From contig NC_088790.1 in NCBI RefSeq assembly GCF_949628265.1, forward strand, positions 14,140,545-14,204,544: 64,000 bases of DNA, written 5' to 3'. The stretch's first letter is position 1. Each line of letters begins with the position of its first letter. The notes beneath the pieces are model-generated. The model was not told the origin of the DNA and made no database searches. It saw only the letters and a list, made by a program, of their open reading frames with translations. This document shows, one piece after another, positions 53,392-64,000 of the stretch. The DNA comes from Cloeon dipterum. Its lineage: Eukaryota; Arthropoda; Insecta; Ephemeroptera; Baetidae. The translations under genes were made by a program, and so were the position numbers.

Positions 53392-56300
53392 TCAATTCTC
53401 TGTGGTAAGTCTGGTTGAAGTGTTTTTGCTCCCCTTGGGGGGAATTCGCATGATGACGCTGCTCTCCCTTCCTTCTCGATCCTGCTGCTGCGTCGCCTCC
53501 AGCGCTCCTGACGAGTTAAGTTTCCCCATCAGCATCATCGTCTCGTTCAGGGTGGACGGGAAAAAGTTTGGTGGGTAGATGGAGGCTGGTTTTTCTTGCA
53601 ACGGGGCAGTCAGGGCGCGTGCCTTGGGCGTGTCCTCCTCGGATGCACCAGTGCTCTGCGGATCGTCTATCTTGGCGGCAAACACGACCGTCTCGGTGGT
53701 GTCGTCCTTGATGAACAGCAGGAACGGGCGGTTAACGACAAACATTTCGCTAGAGGTCTGCATTTTCGTTGTCAGCTGTGCCTCTGAAATCAGAAATTAA
53801 AAATGTAACGGATTAGAAAAAAATGCTGAAGTTTGTGATTAACATGATCAATTTGTGCGGAAGTAAAACTAAACCAGAGAAAATTAGGCTTATTATGGTA
53901 GATTAAAAAAAACATTATCAGCTGGTGCGGAAATGGACTGAAATTTAAACAAAGAATATTTTTACTTGTCAGCACTGTAAGCAAGAAAAATAATCTATTT
54001 GTGTCGAAATTTTTCTATTCAAATTATATCATAAGGAAATAAATGCTTGGCCATGAATGCCATTCAGGGAAAAATAAATATTTCCAAAAAGACTTAAATA
54101 TAAGTTTCAATTGTAATTTTAAAAGTTTGGTTTGTTTTGCTACATGGTTCACACAATTGTCAGTCTGGTTTTTCCACGATCGAGTGTTTTCCCGAAAAAA
54201 TCTCTGGTTCCCCCAAACGATAGATATTTTATGAAATAATGGCTAAATATCCCATTAAAATTTACAAAGAGAGTGTAGGTCAATAACCCGGAAAAAACAA
54301 ATAATTTCTGAGTTGATTACGATATTGGTTTTTAAGGAATAATAAATTCTGATTTAGAAAATTGAAAAATAAAAATACGATTTTTAAAATTAGTTAAAAT
54401 TCCCCTTTGTCTTAAAATGTGCAGTGATGAAAAATTCATTAGCTGCACCCTAAAGCCCTATAAAATGTTTATTTACATCTGAGATCACAATTTCTCATTT
54501 TTAATTTAAATTAGAATCCTGTTCAAAATCAAATCAAATATCAGCTTAAATTTTCCTAGAACAAATTTGGTAATTCGTTTTTGGGCTTCTCATACAGGAC
54601 ACAGGATGCTAAATTCAAAAAGGTTAAGTTTCCGAAGGATATTTGTCGCAGAAAAATTTTCTTTGTATTTTGTCACTTGCAATATCCGATTTTTTCATAC
54701 ATTTAAAAAACAAATGTAGAAAAAGGACAGCTATTTTGGGAAATTTTAGGAAAACCCATAGTTTCTAAATAAGTTCATACCTTGTTTTTTAATAACTTGA
54801 TAATTTTCAAAACATTCTAGCTCATTGGTTCTTTTGAGCGTTTGAATTTGAATTTTTAGTTTTAAATCCGGTTTAACTTTAATATTTCGTGTAGATATCT
54901 TTGATAAATGCTTAGGAAAGTTCAAATATATTTTTCATTTTTTAAACTTAATATTTTTAAATAAATGGTGATACAACATTTCTAATGATAGCAAACTAAT
55001 CTCGAAATTTCTTACGTGTGGCTGCATAAGCAGTGCTCCCTGTTTCGTCCACGTCCAGTCCAGCCTCATGGACCAATTTGGACACGTGCAAATTGTTTCT
55101 CTTGGATAGTTTCGGCAGCTCCGCCTCCGACTGACTGAAAATCTTGGTTATGCCCATCTAAAAACGAAAGGGAGGAATTATTTTTTATTTTCCCCTTCTG
55201 TGGGATCGTAGAACCTCAGCGAGGATCGATTTTATGTCTGTTTTTTGCTTGACGGAAAACTTGGGCAAAGCAAGGGTCACGTCAGCCTTCTGCATCTTCA
55301 TTATCGCCTCTCGGATGCCTTCAGGAGTCAGCTCCTCTACTAGTTTCAACAGACCGTTTTTTTCGATCGGAAGAATCAGATACAGCGAATATTTTCCTCC
55401 CTACATCATAAATATTATATTAAATTGTTTTTATTAGATCATATAAAAGAAATTAATTGAAAAAGGTAAAGACATAACTTTGAAGAGAATTTCAGAATTT
55501 CAGAGAATTTTTCATAAAAAAAATTGAAGGCTGTATAGGAAATATTTTTTAGTAGAAATTCCTCGTTGTAAAGCGTGCTGCATATTTTCCTTTTTTACAT
55601 AAAAAACTGATAAATAAACACTGATGAATGGAGGTGAAATTTTTTTGGAAGGTTCCTTATTAATAAAATTAAATTACTTGGTACGGCATTCGGACGAGTT
55701 TAAAGCCGCACTCCTCATCTTTCATGAAGAAATATTCGCCCTTGGTCCTCATGAGGTCGACTCGCACGGTGGTACCGTCGAGCATGTGGAAGTCTTCTTT
55801 GGCGGTGCTGGCAGGGTTGAACGGCTTTTCCCATGCGCCCCTGAAGAACAGCGTGTTGGCCAACACCACCAGCATCGAGCTCAGGTTTGGGTCGTCTGCA
55901 AAATTTTTAAATAGACTGACGCACGCTAATCGACTCTCAGGGGCAACTTTTGTTAATGAGCTGCTGCACTTTCTCGTTAGTCGCGTTGCAGGCCCAACTG
56001 TTAATTATTTCGGCAGCTTCCAGCGGGAAGGAGAAATTGGCTTGCTGGATTTCAGCGTTGAAGTGCGTGTAGAGCACCCTTCGGTAGCCACTCGAGTACG
56101 AGGCTTTCGGGTCGATGAACAGTCTGCTCGACAGCTTCAGCTCGCACTTGCCCTCTGCATCCGTCTGCGCACAGACAAAAAATTATCCTGTCTTGTGATT
56201 GATTGACTGGAGATAATGATTGGAAACTTTCGTCAATCAAATATTTTTTCTGAGCTCTTTTCATTACATATTTTGAATGAATGAACCAAAAATATTTTTT

Positions 56301-57703
56301 TAGATAAATTATAAAATCGCTATGAATTCAAAAGTGATGGCTAAAACCCGATGTTTTCCTGTAATACCCACAACTTTACGTTTATTTTAAAAAATCGATG
56401 AACAAAATTCGGATGAAAAAATGAATGTATTTTTTTCTAAATTTTAAAGTATTTTATGTTCATGTATTATGCTCCTACACAAATAGAGATTTGTCATCTT
56501 TCAAGGCCCAGACAACACCAACTCTTTACGTAGATATTAAACTGATTTAAGAACATAAATATATCAAGAAATAGCCTTGATCCAGAAATTTTGAATAAAA
56601 AAGGTCTCAATTATGATCACATAATATCATGAAAACGTTTTTCCCTAATGACTAAAAGTATTTCATAGCTTCAAACCACAATTAAATTCCCAAGTTCAAT
56701 AAAATGGAGCAATAAAATCTACTCATTATATTTTTTGCTACAAAGAAAGGGAAGGTGCTGCATAGGTAGCATAATTTATTCTTCTCCCCTCTAACTATCG
56801 TTTCCTCCATAAATTTTTACCACGAGCGAGTTGACAATCGCCCTGAACTTGTTCCTGCATTCGAGATTTCCACCCAGGTTGAGCGCCGTTTGGATTTCAC
56901 GCGCCGATTCGCCAGCGGCCGCCTCGTAAATCATCGCCAGGAGCAATTTGACGCTAACAGGCGAAACCGCCACATTTCCAGGCCGAGATTTGTACAATGC
57001 CTTCAAAATGAGATAACGATGAGCAATTTCCCGGAAAGGGAATTTTCCCACAAACCTTGCAAAACCTCAAGTCGAAGTCATCAAATCTGATGCCCTGTTT
57101 AAACGGAACAACTGATGTGTCCGTTTCGTCGTCGTCGAGAGCAAAGGTCGTGGAAAAACCTGTTAGCAATAATTTTTAGCCAATAATTCTTGCAAATGAG
57201 TATCCTACAAATATATGTTGGGAAAATATCAATGCATTTATTGAAAATGCGAGGTTTCTTTTTCATTATATATACTTAATTTCATAAAAAATTTATTGTT
57301 TTTTATTTAGCTGGTTTCAAGAAATAAGATAGCTTCTATTTAAATCCTCATTGATAAAAAGGCGATGACAGAAATAATAAATAAATTTAAAAAGGTTAGA
57401 AACTTAATGAATTCTAAAATTAATTAAAAATCTGTCTTAATTTGTGGAAATATTTTCATCCATATTTAAATAAATTATATCTTGCCCGTTGGAGGATTTA
57501 TAAACAATTTTTGTTGCTGACACTATTCATTATAAGGATTAAAGATATCCTGGATCGATATAAAGTTTTCCACAGAAAGTTTTCCAAGCCCTGAAAATTC
57601 TGGGAAGTGCTTGCTTACTTGCCACCAAGATGACGCCCAAGAAGCACCCCGCGAGCCTCATTTCGTCGACTGACGCGAGCGAAATGCGCAGCGCCAGTTT
57701 CAT
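53392..57703 (-). CDS. Secreted inhibitory-type serpin with long C-terminal extension
   Basis: Eight exons (57703-57619, 57159-57056, 57000-56821, 56164-55948, 55895-55678, 55400-55215, 55157-55016, 53783-53392) total 1524 nt, or 507 residues; 493 if the in-frame ATG at 57661 is used, which opens directly into a signal peptide (MRLAGCFLGVILVA). Serpin landmarks are NVAVSPVSVKLLLAMIY, NTLFFRGAWEKPF, KYSLYLILPI, LALPKFSVKQ and FVVNRPFLLFI. The reactive-centre hinge ETGSTAYAAT at 368-377 has small residues at P14-P9, as inhibitory serpins do. Counting gives Lys384 as likely P1, so a trypsin-like target is inferred. The fold should end near residue 420; about 87 further residues with three possible N-glycosylation sites follow. 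The exon 4 donor (AAAA|GTTGCC) is weak and is the least certain junction. Confidence 0.92.
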
Positions 57704-59340
57704 CCAGAGCAAAGGGAAGTGGTCAGCCGTCTTATCAGTTCACACGATGACCCGTTAAGATTAGCAGAGGCCACAAATAAATAGACTCTCTCTTGAGAGA
57801 TAAATTGAGCAACTTTCGGTTTTATTTAGAACTGTTTTGTGTACTAGGAAAGCATTTTTTTCTTTCGATTTATGGCCAGTTTGTTCGATTTAATATTACA
57901 TCGAACGTGTTTATGCATTCTGCCAAGCAGTAAAGATTGAAGGCGCAGTCTAACTTCCAGGAAACCGTCCAAGCTGTAAGGATATAGTGGTTGTGGGGCT
58001 TGTAAATAAATTGAGTCGAGCATTATCCGTACAAGTATGATCATATATATTTTCCTTCCTTTTCGAGAAATCAACAAAAACTTACTCCACTAATAGACTG
58101 ACGATAGCAGCGTATTTTCTTTCATAAATAATAATCTTGCTATACCTCTATCAACTTTGTTCATCACAATAAACACTTTTTATCATAGCAGGGTGTAGTT
58201 ATTTCACCAATCAGCAGGCAACATCGATATTTTAGACATAGTGCACTTTCCGTATCCGTTTTCATAAATAATATACTTTATTTTTTTTCTTTCGTGTGTG
58301 TTCTGATCTCTTTCTCTCTTTTTATATAATATGTTTCGATTATCCACCGTCTCAGAGGCTGTGTTCCTTTCATTTGATTGGTTCAGGAATATTTATTTGT
58401 TGTATAAAATCGCCACATTCTCGGCGCTAAAGAACACGGGAAAGTCTAAGAAGGGAGAAAAAGAAATTGAGCTCTGTGTGTGTCTGCCTTCAAAACTAAT
58501 AAATACTTACAAAACTAATCACCACATTACAACCTATTCCTGTCAGCTAGGAAAACAAGACAGAAAATGCGCCGTTTTTCCTCTAACACTGTTAATGATA
58601 TAATTTTCCGCTTTTCTCAAGTAGTAAAATATTCAGTTGGATGGTTTTTGCGTGATGCAATGAGATGCATTAAAATCCATGGTCAAAAACCGACAGACGA
58701 AAAAAGATAAAAAAAAAGTCACCGAATGTTCTTGTTTTTCATACAGCTATTAGACAGAGAGAGATATATCCATAGAGAAGCAGAAACAGCAAATATACAA
58801 ATATACTGTGTGTGTGTTTAGCAGGTAGACAGAGAGCTAGAATACATTTCCGCAAACATACACACACACACACACAATCCAAACACGTACTTATGGTCAG
58901 CTGCAAAGTCACGTCTGCATTGGTGCTTTTCTTATTTTTCGTCTCGATTGAATTCAGTGCGCGCTACAAAAATGAGAGGCTGCGTGATCGAGTGTATGAG
59001 AGAGAGGGTGTGGTGGACTGCAGTCTTCCAAAATTACTTTTCAAAATGATGTGTGTGAGTGAGTGAGTGAGAGTGTGTGTCGTTTCAATCAGACGAGATT
59101 CTTGATCCTCAATTCTTTCTACACAATAATAGGAAAATACAAAACATATGAGAGCGTGTTGTCCTCTCCTTTCCATTTAGAGAAGAACATAAATTAACAA
59201 CAAAAAAACTAAAGAAGAGCCAACAGATTTGTTTAGTTTTGTTTAGAACCGGCCAGCACCCATTGAACCAAAAAAAACTATCATCTAGACCTTTTTTTTA
59301 AGAATCAGCAGGTGGAACCTTTCCGAATCGTTTCGGAAAT
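57704..59340. other. Serpin upstream region and intergenic DNA with simple repeats
   Basis: AT-rich, with no supportable gene. A (CA)8 tract lies at 58860-58877, and a GTGAGT-rich imperfect repeat at 59050-59078. The serpin promoter must lie at the left end, but no TATA box could be assigned with confidence. Confidence 0.5.
58860..58877. repeat. (CA)n microsatellite
   Basis: Uninterrupted AC/CA dinucleotides, about eight to nine units. Confidence 0.95.
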
Positions 59341-59349
59341 ATTCCAGCT

Positions 59350-60042
59350 GCAGCAAGAATTTCAACGACTGGAACAGGAAAGAGATTATGTAAAATTTAT
59401 TGTAAAAAACCTCTGACGCACATTCAAGGATTAGCCTTTTTGTGCACATACTGAATCAGCACCCATTATCTAATTGAATTCACCAATTGAAAAGGTTATT
59501 GGTCTTCTGGACCAGAAACAGGCGGTTCCAGCGTTCATTTCTAGTTTTTGGGTACTTACACTGCGATTTGGGATAAAATCATGTTAGTTGGTGCGTTCTA
59601 GGCGTAAAAATTTTCAATTGACGTGCTTGAAACCAAAATCGGAAGCCAATGGTGTTGGAAACGAAAGAATTTTTCCAGATTTACACAATGAAAAGCTTAG
59701 CTGAATTTTCAGCACGTCAAATTAATTATATATACGCCAAGAATGAAGAATAGCAGGATTTAAATTAAAATCACAAAAAAACAGTACTCAAAAATTTTGA
59801 ATAACCGGTAGTACCCTCTGTTAGAGGCTCCACTTCCGCAATCAGTGAATTGATTGAAATCCAACAATAAATAACAAAATTTGGAGTTTCAAAAACAAAA
59901 ATCCTTGCAGGGATGCCGAAGAAAGGTCCAACCATCTTAAGTGTGCGTCATTTGATGCTATCAAAAAAGTTTGATCCCTCCTTTACAATAATCGTTGGCC
60001 TCAAGATTGAGTGAAAAAATTCCAGCGTTGAAATTCTGCGGC
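59350..60042. mobile_element. Possible outer foldback element downstream of RAVER
   Basis: The left arm has GAATTTCAACGACTGGAA (59357-59374) and TGACGCACATTCAAG (from 59414). The right arm, in inverse orientation, has GAATTTCAACGCTGGAA (60019-60035) and TGACGCACACTTAAG (59939-59952). The two blocks sit in the same order in each arm with different spacing, as in a diverged foldback element. It encloses the smaller foldback at 59551-59788, so it may be a nested insertion. Confidence 0.45.
59551..59788. mobile_element. MITE-like foldback element, copy 2
   Basis: Imperfect inverted arms of about 80 bp (59551-59638 and 59701-59788) share GTACT ends, GGCGTA and TTGACGTGCT(T)GAAA. The left arm starts like the element at 61194-61444 (CTGCGATTT near the end, then ACCAAAAT further in), so the two belong to one family. 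There is no coding capacity. It lies in the 3' flank or 3' UTR of RAVER. Confidence 0.6.
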
Positions 60043-60112
60043 CACTAAGCAGAAGGGCCGATGTTTGCGGCTGCGGCGGCGGGAAATGCACTTTCGGCGT
60101 GGCCCTGTCGTC

Positions 60113-63100
60113 TCAGTTCTTCTTCTTGCGCTTGAAGAAGGAGTCGGCGTAGTGGCCGCCGAGGCCCTGCGAGTGCTGGCCGATGTAGTTGCCCTCAGGG
60201 CTGGGCTCTGGGCTGGGCAGAATGTGGCTGTACTTGCGCTTCTGGCCCAGCGGAGTCATGGCCACGCCTGGGGCCACGGCCGCCGGGATTGGCGGGGCCG
60301 CCCAGCCGAGCGGCCAGTGTGGCCGGAGGGCGGCCATCGGCGGCCAGGGCGGTGGCGACGGCGGCAGGCCCCACTCGGCAGGGAAGGCGGGTACGAGGCC
60401 ACCAGCCAGCAGGGCGGCCGCAGAGGCCGCCTCCACGGCCGCGGCCGCATGGCTTTGGCCGATCCACACGTCCAGTGGCGACGGGGCGCCGTCGTCGGCG
60501 GCCACGGCCACCAGCGTCGGCGTTGGCGGTAGGATGGGCCAGTTGATGGTCGCAGGTGGAAGCGGCGGGGGAGGCGGTGGCGTCGCCTCCGCGGGGGCCG
60601 CCTTCGGCTTGGGCAGAAGAGCTGGCTTCAGCGTGTTGGCCGCCTGGCCTAGCTGCGTAGCCGCCGTGACGGCCGCCTGCGCCGCTGCCTGGGCAGCGTT
60701 TGGTCCTTGCTGCTTGATCAGCGACTGCAGGGTGGCCAGCATCTGTGGGTTACCCAGCAGTGACGGCGAGCTTGCACCCATCTGCGTCTGCATTTGTGCT
60801 GCCAGATACACAACCTGAAAAAATCCCAAATCACTTGGTTAAAATCGTTCAGAGCTACAATTTTTCCTTTTCTTAAACCTTCAGAATTCGTAAATGATAA
60901 ACTTCATCCCACAGAAAAAAAAATTAGGAGGCTGAATTAGAGCACCTGCCTAGTGGCAAAATTTGTGACATTTTTGGATTTTTATATATTCAATTAGTAA
61001 AGAGTTCTACAAAAACCCCTACTTAATTAATGAACTGAGGAATTGCAAATCAAGCGAGGGCGATTTATTTTAAATATAAAACATTTCATTTTTAATTTTG
61101 TCTTCTCAAAACGAGCGAAAGATTAAGTTCTTGAGAAACTGTAAAAATTGAGCTAATCACAGTAATTTGCATTAATTTTTTTAAATTTCAATGAACTTCC
61201 GCTGCGATTTGAGACTCAATCCTGCATCTATAACTGTATTCTAATATTTGATGTGTTGAAAGCAAAAATCTGTCCAGCCAATCGCCATAGAAGCGTCAAA
61301 AAATCTTTTATTTAAAAAAGTTGTTTGTCAAAAATTTTCGGCGATTGGATAAGCCAATTTTGGTTTTCAGCATATGAAATTAAAAAATCATAAGTGAAGG
61401 ACGCACAATGGCAGGATTGAGTCCGAAATCGCAGCGGAGGTGCCTTTTAAATCTGAAGTAACCACTCTGGCGCCATTTATTGGCAGATTCAAGCACCAAG
61501 GGCTTCACAACTGTTAAATTGGCATTAAAAATGTGCCCAATTGAATTAAAAGCATTCTTAATTGACTATGTATTCAAGGTTATTTCAATATAATCCTTGA
61601 ATATTCTGCTAACTCCGGCTTACTCTTTCAACCTATCTCATTATCATGTGTGATTTTAAGTTAGCTACTATTATTTCGACTTAGGATGAGAATTTGATTA
61701 TGATATCTAATACAAAGCGAAATTACCAAAGCGGCTTGGTTGGTTTGCTGTTGTTGCTGTTGCGACAGAATAGGCTGTGCTAAAGCTGGTTGCGGCGGCT
61801 GTAGCGGCTTGGCGTTTGGGGATGACTTTGACGGTGACGGGGATGAAACCGGGGACGAGGAAGGGCACTTGAGGGCGCTCGTGGGGGCTGCCAGGGGACT
61901 TGAAGCCGAGGTGGTCGTCGCCTCCGCCGTTTTTGGGGCGGGCAGGTTCTGAATTTGGTTCAGAATGATGTTCTGCAGGTTTTGCGCAACTGTGGAGAAC
62001 ACAATGAGTATTTATTTTCAACAAAAATCGCATTCAACTCACAGACTGGGTTCTGTTTGGCCAAATTTTGGAGTTGCTGGAACACAGCCGGCGCTGGTGG
62101 GTCAGGCAAAAGCGCGCCCTTTCCTTTGTTGGACTGCTGAGTTAACTTAAGTTATTTTTCTCGTTCAAACATTTTTTTCTAATTGAGCATGTGAAAAATT
62201 CTGTCATGATTTCATTCTGAATAAAATTTGACTCACATTTTCATTCAGCAGCTTAAGGTAGAGATTGATTGCCCTGACGCCCGGGATGTAGTAGCTGACC
62301 CTGATTGCGTGCCCATGTAGCTGGACACTGTCGACCGCCTGAATTGTCTGCTCGGCTTCATCTGCCGCGTTGAACTCGATGAGTCCCCAGTCCTGAGGGC
62401 ACCCATTGCGCAACGCAATCTGCAAAATGCAAATTCATAAAACGTGTACGTGAGGTGAGATCAGGCAATCACATTAGTCGTCGATTGCAAATATGAATAA
62501 TTCAAAAGCTAAAAGAAAAAATAAGAGCAGAACTCCTCAGCACTGATCATCGCTGATGCAACGGTTTGCTGATCAGCAATTTATTTAAACTCGTAGGGAA
62601 AAGGGTCGATAATGGCATTAGATGAGAAGGAATCACGCAAATTTAAGACATTTTGTGAAAGAAAATAATATGTCTTTGGACCTGAATCAGTGGTTCATTT
62701 TCGAAGATGTGGAAAAAATTATAAATTTCTCACAAGGGTGAGTTATAGGGGTTTTAACTCAACTCGTTGGATACTAAACGAATTTAATAATTTTGCCAAA
62801 ATCTAGGGCACCGAATTCTTAGAGTTTCCTTGTCAGAGAAATTGGAAGAATAATTTCTGTTAAAAATTGGCTCTTGTTCTAATTGAAGAAATTTTTAAGT
62901 TAATTATTTCCAGCAATAAAACGGATTAAAAAAATATATTGGGTTGAGTCTAAATGTTCAGCCTGTTTTTCACTTTAGATAATTTTTGACATACCTGACA
63001 ATAGGGTGGGTTGACAATCGGACTGAACGTCTTCCTGAACTCAGCCATGTCCCTGAAGTTGGGCGGCAGTCTGTCAACATAGAGGCACTTGGAGTGCAGC

Positions 63101-63242
63101 GACTCGAAGGTCACGTGGCTGGCCTCGAGCCAATCACAGCACAGGATGCAGCCTTCCAGGTGTCTCCCGTCCAGGAGGCTCTTGGCCTGCAGGGCAGTCT
63201 CTTTCAGCGCGTACTCCACGAACCCGTAGCCTTTGCTCTGGC
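60113..63242 (-). CDS. RAVER: RAVER (ribonucleoprotein PTB-binding) ortholog, 5' part outside window
   Basis: Five 3' exons are visible: 63242-62995, 62419-62237, 62136-62043, 61989-61727 and 60814-60113, with consistent phases. The first begins inside RRM2 at [11 protein letters not shown] (an RNP1 motif). RRM3 follows with [10 protein letters not shown] (RNP2) and DWGLIEF. A long Ala/Pro/Gln-rich low-complexity region comes next, and the protein ends in [20 protein letters not shown] and a [14 protein letters not shown] tail, the hallmark C-terminus of vertebrate raver-1/2. RRM1 and the start must lie beyond 64000. Family role: nuclear and cytoplasmic corepressor of PTB-regulated alternative splicing that also binds vinculin and actinin in vertebrates. 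Exon 62136 has a tandem CAGCAG acceptor. The last exon is very GC-rich, which creates long antisense open frames. Confidence 0.93.
61194..61444. mobile_element. MITE-like foldback element, copy 1, in a RAVER intron
   Basis: The arms are about 61194-61286 and 61340-61444. The best block, at 61199-61225 and inverted at 61411-61437, matches at 25 of 27 positions around CCGCTGCGATTT and GACTCAATCCTGC. The inner arm ends share CCAATCGCC. TTTTAAAT occurs just outside both ends and could be an 8-bp target duplication. No coding capacity, so a non-autonomous DNA transposon is the best explanation. Confidence 0.75.
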
Positions 63243-64000
63243 CTGCAAAAGCACACGATCTCATCAGAACCTGATGCAACGCGACGCATATAATTCTCTT
63301 CTGCTTGATGGCGTTTTCCAGTTTCGCATTTTTTCGCAGCCGCCTCAGAATGTGTCACATTGGATTTATCGAGCCGGTACCACGGAGCCGGCAAAGGTCA
63401 GCGAGTTGCATGCCAAGACCGGAATGCAGCAATTAACCGCCAGATTAAAACGGCTTGTATACACCTGAGCATAATTAGACGCGATGACAAAACAACGCGT
63501 TTCGACCCCTGCCAAAGCTTTAATGCTTCATTCGATGTGGCAATAATTTGTAAAATGGTAATATGAATTAATGTTAACGATTATATGACATTCAATATCT
63601 AACCATTTAGACCAACGGGAAATTAATCCATATTTGATTCAAAGGAAATAATAACATAATTAGAAATAATATTAGCTTAAAGTGAATTAATTTCATGGAT
63701 TGACTTTGCGTTTATAGTCTAGTGAAAAGGTTCATAAGTAACCAACAAAAATAGGTGACTTTTGGTTAGAACTTTTGTTTTGGTGTGGATTTACTCGGAA
63801 AACTGATGAAAATTGCAACAGTGTCTCTTAATATGTTAACAGATTCTTACATTCTTAAAATTAAAAATCTATAATATATTCTGTAATTTTATAATGAGTA
63901 ATTATTACTAAATAATTCTTAAAATAATTTCATGGTGGAGAACGATATCTGTGGTGACTAAGCCGTGAAAAATAGTTTGTTTGAATTTGCATTTTGGGCC
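63243..64000 (-). other. RAVER intron running to the window edge
   Basis: Sequence upstream of the RRM2 exon acceptor (CTTTTGCAG). It is AT-rich after about 63480. No RRM1-like exon is visible, so the intron continues past the right edge. Confidence 0.65.

Noticed and set aside
60065-60818. Long plus-strand open frames opposite the last RAVER exon
   Set aside because: Ala/Gly-rich shadows of a GC-rich coding exon whose minus-strand frame carries the raver C-terminal signature.

Overview
This is an AT-rich animal nuclear window, most likely from an insect outside the Drosophila group. The genes are split by spliceosomal introns with a bimodal size range: many of about 48-61 nt and some of 0.5-3 kb. 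They have metazoan poly(A) signals and encode recognisable metazoan proteins. I rebuilt nine protein-coding genes by joining open frames at GT/AG boundaries with phase checks. Each complete gene sums to a whole number of codons. No operon, CRISPR array, rRNA or convincing tRNA was seen. One 500-N assembly gap lies at 3959-4458.

Layout. Positions 1-14.8 kb hold no gene I can support, only AT-rich DNA with a few GC-richer islands. Next come HIGD1 (minus, 14959-15323) and an unrecognised acidic protein with an MGC N-terminus (minus, 19835-25336). A compact cluster follows: CNOT4 (minus, 27649-35027), HMCES (plus, 36367-37905), a coiled-coil protein possibly related to HAUS4 (minus, 38036-39155) and OSER1 (plus, 40756-42982). 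CNOT4 and HMCES share a divergent promoter interval. HMCES and the coiled-coil gene converge, with stop codons about 130 bp apart. The coiled-coil gene and OSER1 diverge from an interval rich in palindromes. Further right are a small secreted four-cysteine protein (minus, 45890-46994), an inhibitory-type serpin with a long C-terminal tail (minus, 53392-57703) and the 3' part of a RAVER gene (minus, 60113-63242, running off the right edge).

Functions. The mix is housekeeping and stress-related: mRNA decay and ubiquitination (CNOT4), abasic-site protection (HMCES), oxidative-stress response (OSER1), mitochondrial respiratory-chain assembly (HIGD1), RNA processing (RAVER) and extracellular proteolysis control (serpin). 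Nothing indicates that they form one pathway.

Non-genic structure. The best unexplained signals are: a GC-rich dispersed repeat with two copies about 30 kb apart (20744-21020 and 50700-50945); related foldback (MITE-like) elements in and just downstream of RAVER; two perfect inverted repeats of 20 bp and 16 bp, plus adjacent CACGTG and CRE palindromes, between the coiled-coil gene and OSER1; and two tiny possible upstream ORFs before OSER1. I found no clearly novel multi-gene system.
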